Below, one piece after another: positions 61,049-64,000 of a stretch of 64,000 nt of DNA. Origin of the DNA: Sindora glabra (lineage: Eukaryota > Streptophyta > Magnoliopsida > Fabales > Fabaceae); the NCBI GenBank assembly GCA_020226215.1, contig CM035232.1, positions 18,326,316 to 18,390,315 on the forward strand, in the 5' to 3' direction. The notes under the pieces are model-generated. The model was not told the origin of the DNA and did no database searches. It was given only the letters and a program-made list of their open reading frames with translations. Positions within the stretch are counted from its first letter, which is position 1; every line of letters begins with the position of its first letter. The position numbers and the translations under genes were made by a program.

Positions 61049-61220
61049 GGTGAATTCTAAGGTGCCCTTAGTGGTACCAAACCCGGGGTGGTGTGGCAAA
61101 ATACAGGCCATTGGATGAGATTACTAAGTCAATGCTAAGACTTTTGTAATCTCATCCAATGGCTTGTATTTTGCCACATCACCTCGGGTACCAAACCCAA
61201 GGGGCACCATAGCAAGCACC
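61049..61220. mobile_element. Palindromic MITE, copy 2, Mutator-like (perfect 9-bp target duplication)
   Basis: 172 bp, closely similar along its whole length to the element at 16723. It runs from GGTGAATTCTAAGGTGCCC to the inverted GGGGCACCATAGCAAGCACC. Flanks are the identical 9-mers TATATGAAA (61040-61048 and 61221-61229). The two copies share the central TGGATGAGATTACTAAGTCA sequence. Confidence 0.95.
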
Positions 61221-61229
61221 TATATGAAA

Positions 61230-64000
61230 TGATATTACAATTGTGGTAGATTTTAGGTCAAACTAAAACTCAACTTACATAGAGTTAAATTTGTAGAAAG
61301 AAGAACTTTAGCCATTGTCAGTGCTACAAGATTGTCTAATATAAAAAGTCTTATTGAGTTAAGACAAAGTGATTTTAAAGTAAAAGTAATTATTAAAATG
61401 AGTTATGTCATAATCGTTTCTTTTTCTTTCATCATGTTTTTTCCAAAACAATTTCTTATATTGTTCTTTAAATTTTTTATTTTTTAATGTAGTAGGTGAA
61501 ATTCAGATCAATTTTCACATCTTAGTTCATTCATCTACATTGCATCTCATTATAAATGAGCTGATTGAAAAATTAAAAACATATGTGACTAATAATTAAT
61601 TAGCATATATGTGAACACCATGTAAAGTTGATGTCTTGCTTTCTCTCTACATCATTTTTATTTTTGCACGCTTCCAATGTGCCTCTTTTGACATGGTTGA
61701 ATCCATCATAATTAGCTTCTTATCGAATTCTAATATTAAAGATCAATTTCAATATCTCTCCACATAAAAGAATGACACAAAATAGAAAATTATTAATATC
61801 TACAAAATCAACCAAAGAAAATAACTTACCATATGGATAGCATCAAAATCTAATAATAACTTTCTATCCTATTAAGTAGTCTAAAAAAAATAAAAGAAAG
61901 AAAAATTAGAGAATGAAATAATTTATAGCAATATTGGATATCCTTTAGCAAGTTCTAATACAAAAATTAGAATAGTTGACCCTAGTCACCAAAATCAGAC
62001 AATTCATGTTTTTTTTATAAGTGTAGGAAATAAAAAAGAAAACAATTTTATTCCATGACTTAAAATAAATGCATTGAAACTTTCCCAGTTACAAAAATCT
62101 TATATTTTATCAACTGATTTCCAGATTATAATAAAAAATAAAATAAAATACATAACTATTAACCATATATGAAAGTGTAATCAATTATCAACGATTACCA
62201 ATGTATTAGATGAGCACAATGAGTTTGCCTTAGGGAATGCTTAGAAAATCGAAATCTTCAATAACCACATCTTGGTTGAATACTAAGGGGAAACGTCACA
62301 AAATGCATTGGTTCCCATTGGAAAAGCAGTCGATCATAGAATGATTAATAATTGAAATCTAACCATGTATCTGCATCATGTAGAATGAAACATGTTGTGC
62401 AAGCTGAAATGTTCTCTTTGCCATTTGAGTAACAGGTAGGTAGTGTTAAGAATCTAGAACTTGGTATCAGATTTACATGGTTTAGACAGCTTTCAATGAT
62501 TATAATTGAAGCCAATCAACCGTGTCATACTACAAAATACTTGTTATTCAAAATCTTATTTAATGGTGCCGCCAAAAAAGCTTTGATAATCATCAACAAC
62601 TTCCAATTCTGTCATATTGTAAATGATTTTGCTTAAAGCGATATTCCAAAAATATAGAAGCAAATAGTAGCTTGACTATGGCAGATCGAGAGAATAGCAA
62701 AGGAGTATGGAATCAAAATACGATACCTGCATAGTAAAGGACATGTGTTGCTATTGTCAAAGATTCATGCATTGAGGTATAATACCGTGCAAAGTAGAAG
62801 ACAAATTATTAACTTTGTTCTTCGTTGTTTGTCCAGTATTTGGAGTATTGAAAGGCATAATGTGAAACCATGACAATAAAAATTGAATAAATGAAAAAAT
62901 GTTAACAACAAAATGCTTAGGTTGAAAAGGTGAGTACCTGTTGTGATTTTGCTTTGAGAAAAAAAGTAGGGCAAACTAGGTGTTAGTAATTGCATGAGAA
63001 CAAAAAAAAAAAAAATAGAGTTGTAGGTAAAGCTCATCAGAAAAATGGAAAAGACATAAGAGAGGATAAGGTATGCAAAAAGTAAACCAGCTGAAATATT
63101 TTGTCTGCCCATCTTGGCTAAAAGCATATCTTGCGACCGATGTCTTTTGTGATGCCAAAGAAATGATTTTCTCAATCATCTGTCTTCGGTAGACTTTAAA
63201 TCGTTAGAGGACAACATGAACTTCATCTCTTATTACCTATACTTATAAGACTCACCATAATAGAGTATTGTTTTTTCATATTGACCAACATGTTAACCAA
63301 ATATGACAGAAACCAGAACAAGAGTTTGTCCCCGATTGGCATGTTTTGTTAATCGTATGTAGAAAGAATTGTGTTTGCGGATGATAGGAACATGTGCTTT
63401 GGTTTATATTTGAAGTTTTTACCGTATTATTAAAATCAAAATTACTGTTTCTTTAGCTCTCTTGCCTACCTCTGTTATTTTTTTTTTTTTTTACATAACT
63501 TTAAACATTGAATAAGAGTATTTCATTTAACTGTCAATGCTATTAAAACATTCATCAATTTTTCTTTAACTTTGTTGTAATTTTAATTAATGTAAAAACA
63601 TCAAGTTATTTTTATTATAAAATAACTTCTCCAATATTTATGAAGAAAAATATATATGATAACAATATACAAATAATATCTAATTTAAAGCAGTATATAA
63701 TAATATTATTATTTGAAAAGCTTCAAATAATATTATTTATCTTAAATAATATTGAATTAGGTTAATTTTTTGTTCTAAGATTTGTAGAAAAAAATAATTG
63801 TTTTACTTCATTGTTAACTTCATTAATATTTATTATACTTTAATTGGTGTTATTCCGGAAAAAAAATTATTATTCGTTAATTAACTAAAAAAAGAATAAA
63901 CTTTCGATGCACAATGTTTGGACCTTGAAAAATTCTCAACTATGTTATCACCCAATATCTTGGACAGGGTATGAATATTTTAGTGTTCGCTATGAATAAT
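61230..64000. other. AT-rich intergenic DNA, possible gene fragment near 62.5-63.2 kb
   Basis: On the - strand an ATG-led stretch at 63179 downwards (MIEKIISLASQKTSVARYA) and another near 62615 (MTELEVVDDYQSFF) have ordinary composition. I do not recognise them, and no complete splice model was found. The remainder is AT-rich. Confidence 0.3.

Overview
This window is nuclear DNA of a flowering plant, most likely a eudicot. It is very AT-rich, its genes are split by introns of plant type, and its protein sequences resemble plant orthologues. I cannot name the species. Three host genes can be assembled exon by exon, with consistent splice phases and intact reading frames. They are a HhH-GPD DNA-3-methyladenine glycosylase I (Tag family, + strand, 2207-5125, 381 aa), the proteasome-assembly PDZ protein Nas2/PSMD9 (- strand, 34897-32616, 229 aa) and an M17 leucine aminopeptidase with a putative plastid transit peptide (+ strand, 44987-50172, 573 aa). 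They are unrelated neighbours and show no sign of being a functional cluster.

Most of the rest is decayed mobile DNA. From left to right: a broken Copia element on the - strand (7500-13834), whose coding region is interrupted by about 2.8 kb of unclassified DNA; a fold-back repeat near 14.6-14.9 kb; a 173-bp palindromic MITE (16723-16895); a giant palindrome (17158-28103, arms about 1.3 kb) with a complete 8.16-kb Copia element (17572-25732) nested in its left arm; a shrunken 2.5-kb Copia derivative with two LTRs (28428-30947, - strand); an RTE-like LINE relic inside intron 7 of the aminopeptidase gene (about 47.93-49.17 kb, - strand); a diverged MITE (52075-52267); a dead Helitron (3' terminus at 53799, Rep-helicase relics up to about 58.8 kb, - strand); and a second close copy of the palindromic MITE (61049-61220).

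The nested Copia element has identical 5-bp target duplications, two LTRs of about 308 bp, a primer-binding site and a gag-pol frame broken by seven nonsense codons and one frameshift. Its 2.3-kb leader is unusual. It carries three long AT-dinucleotide arrays, two tRNA-like sequences in antisense orientation (one with a perfect T arm, an A box and a T6 run at the right spacing), and an extra reading frame of about 162 codons that I do not recognise. The MITE copies share 9-bp target duplications, which points to the Mutator superfamily. I found no CRISPR arrays, rRNA genes or intact tRNA genes.

Large stretches (1-1.25, 5.2-7.5, 30.95-32.1, 35.2-44.2, 50.2-52.0 and 61.2-64.0 kb) are AT-rich and hold no gene that I can support.
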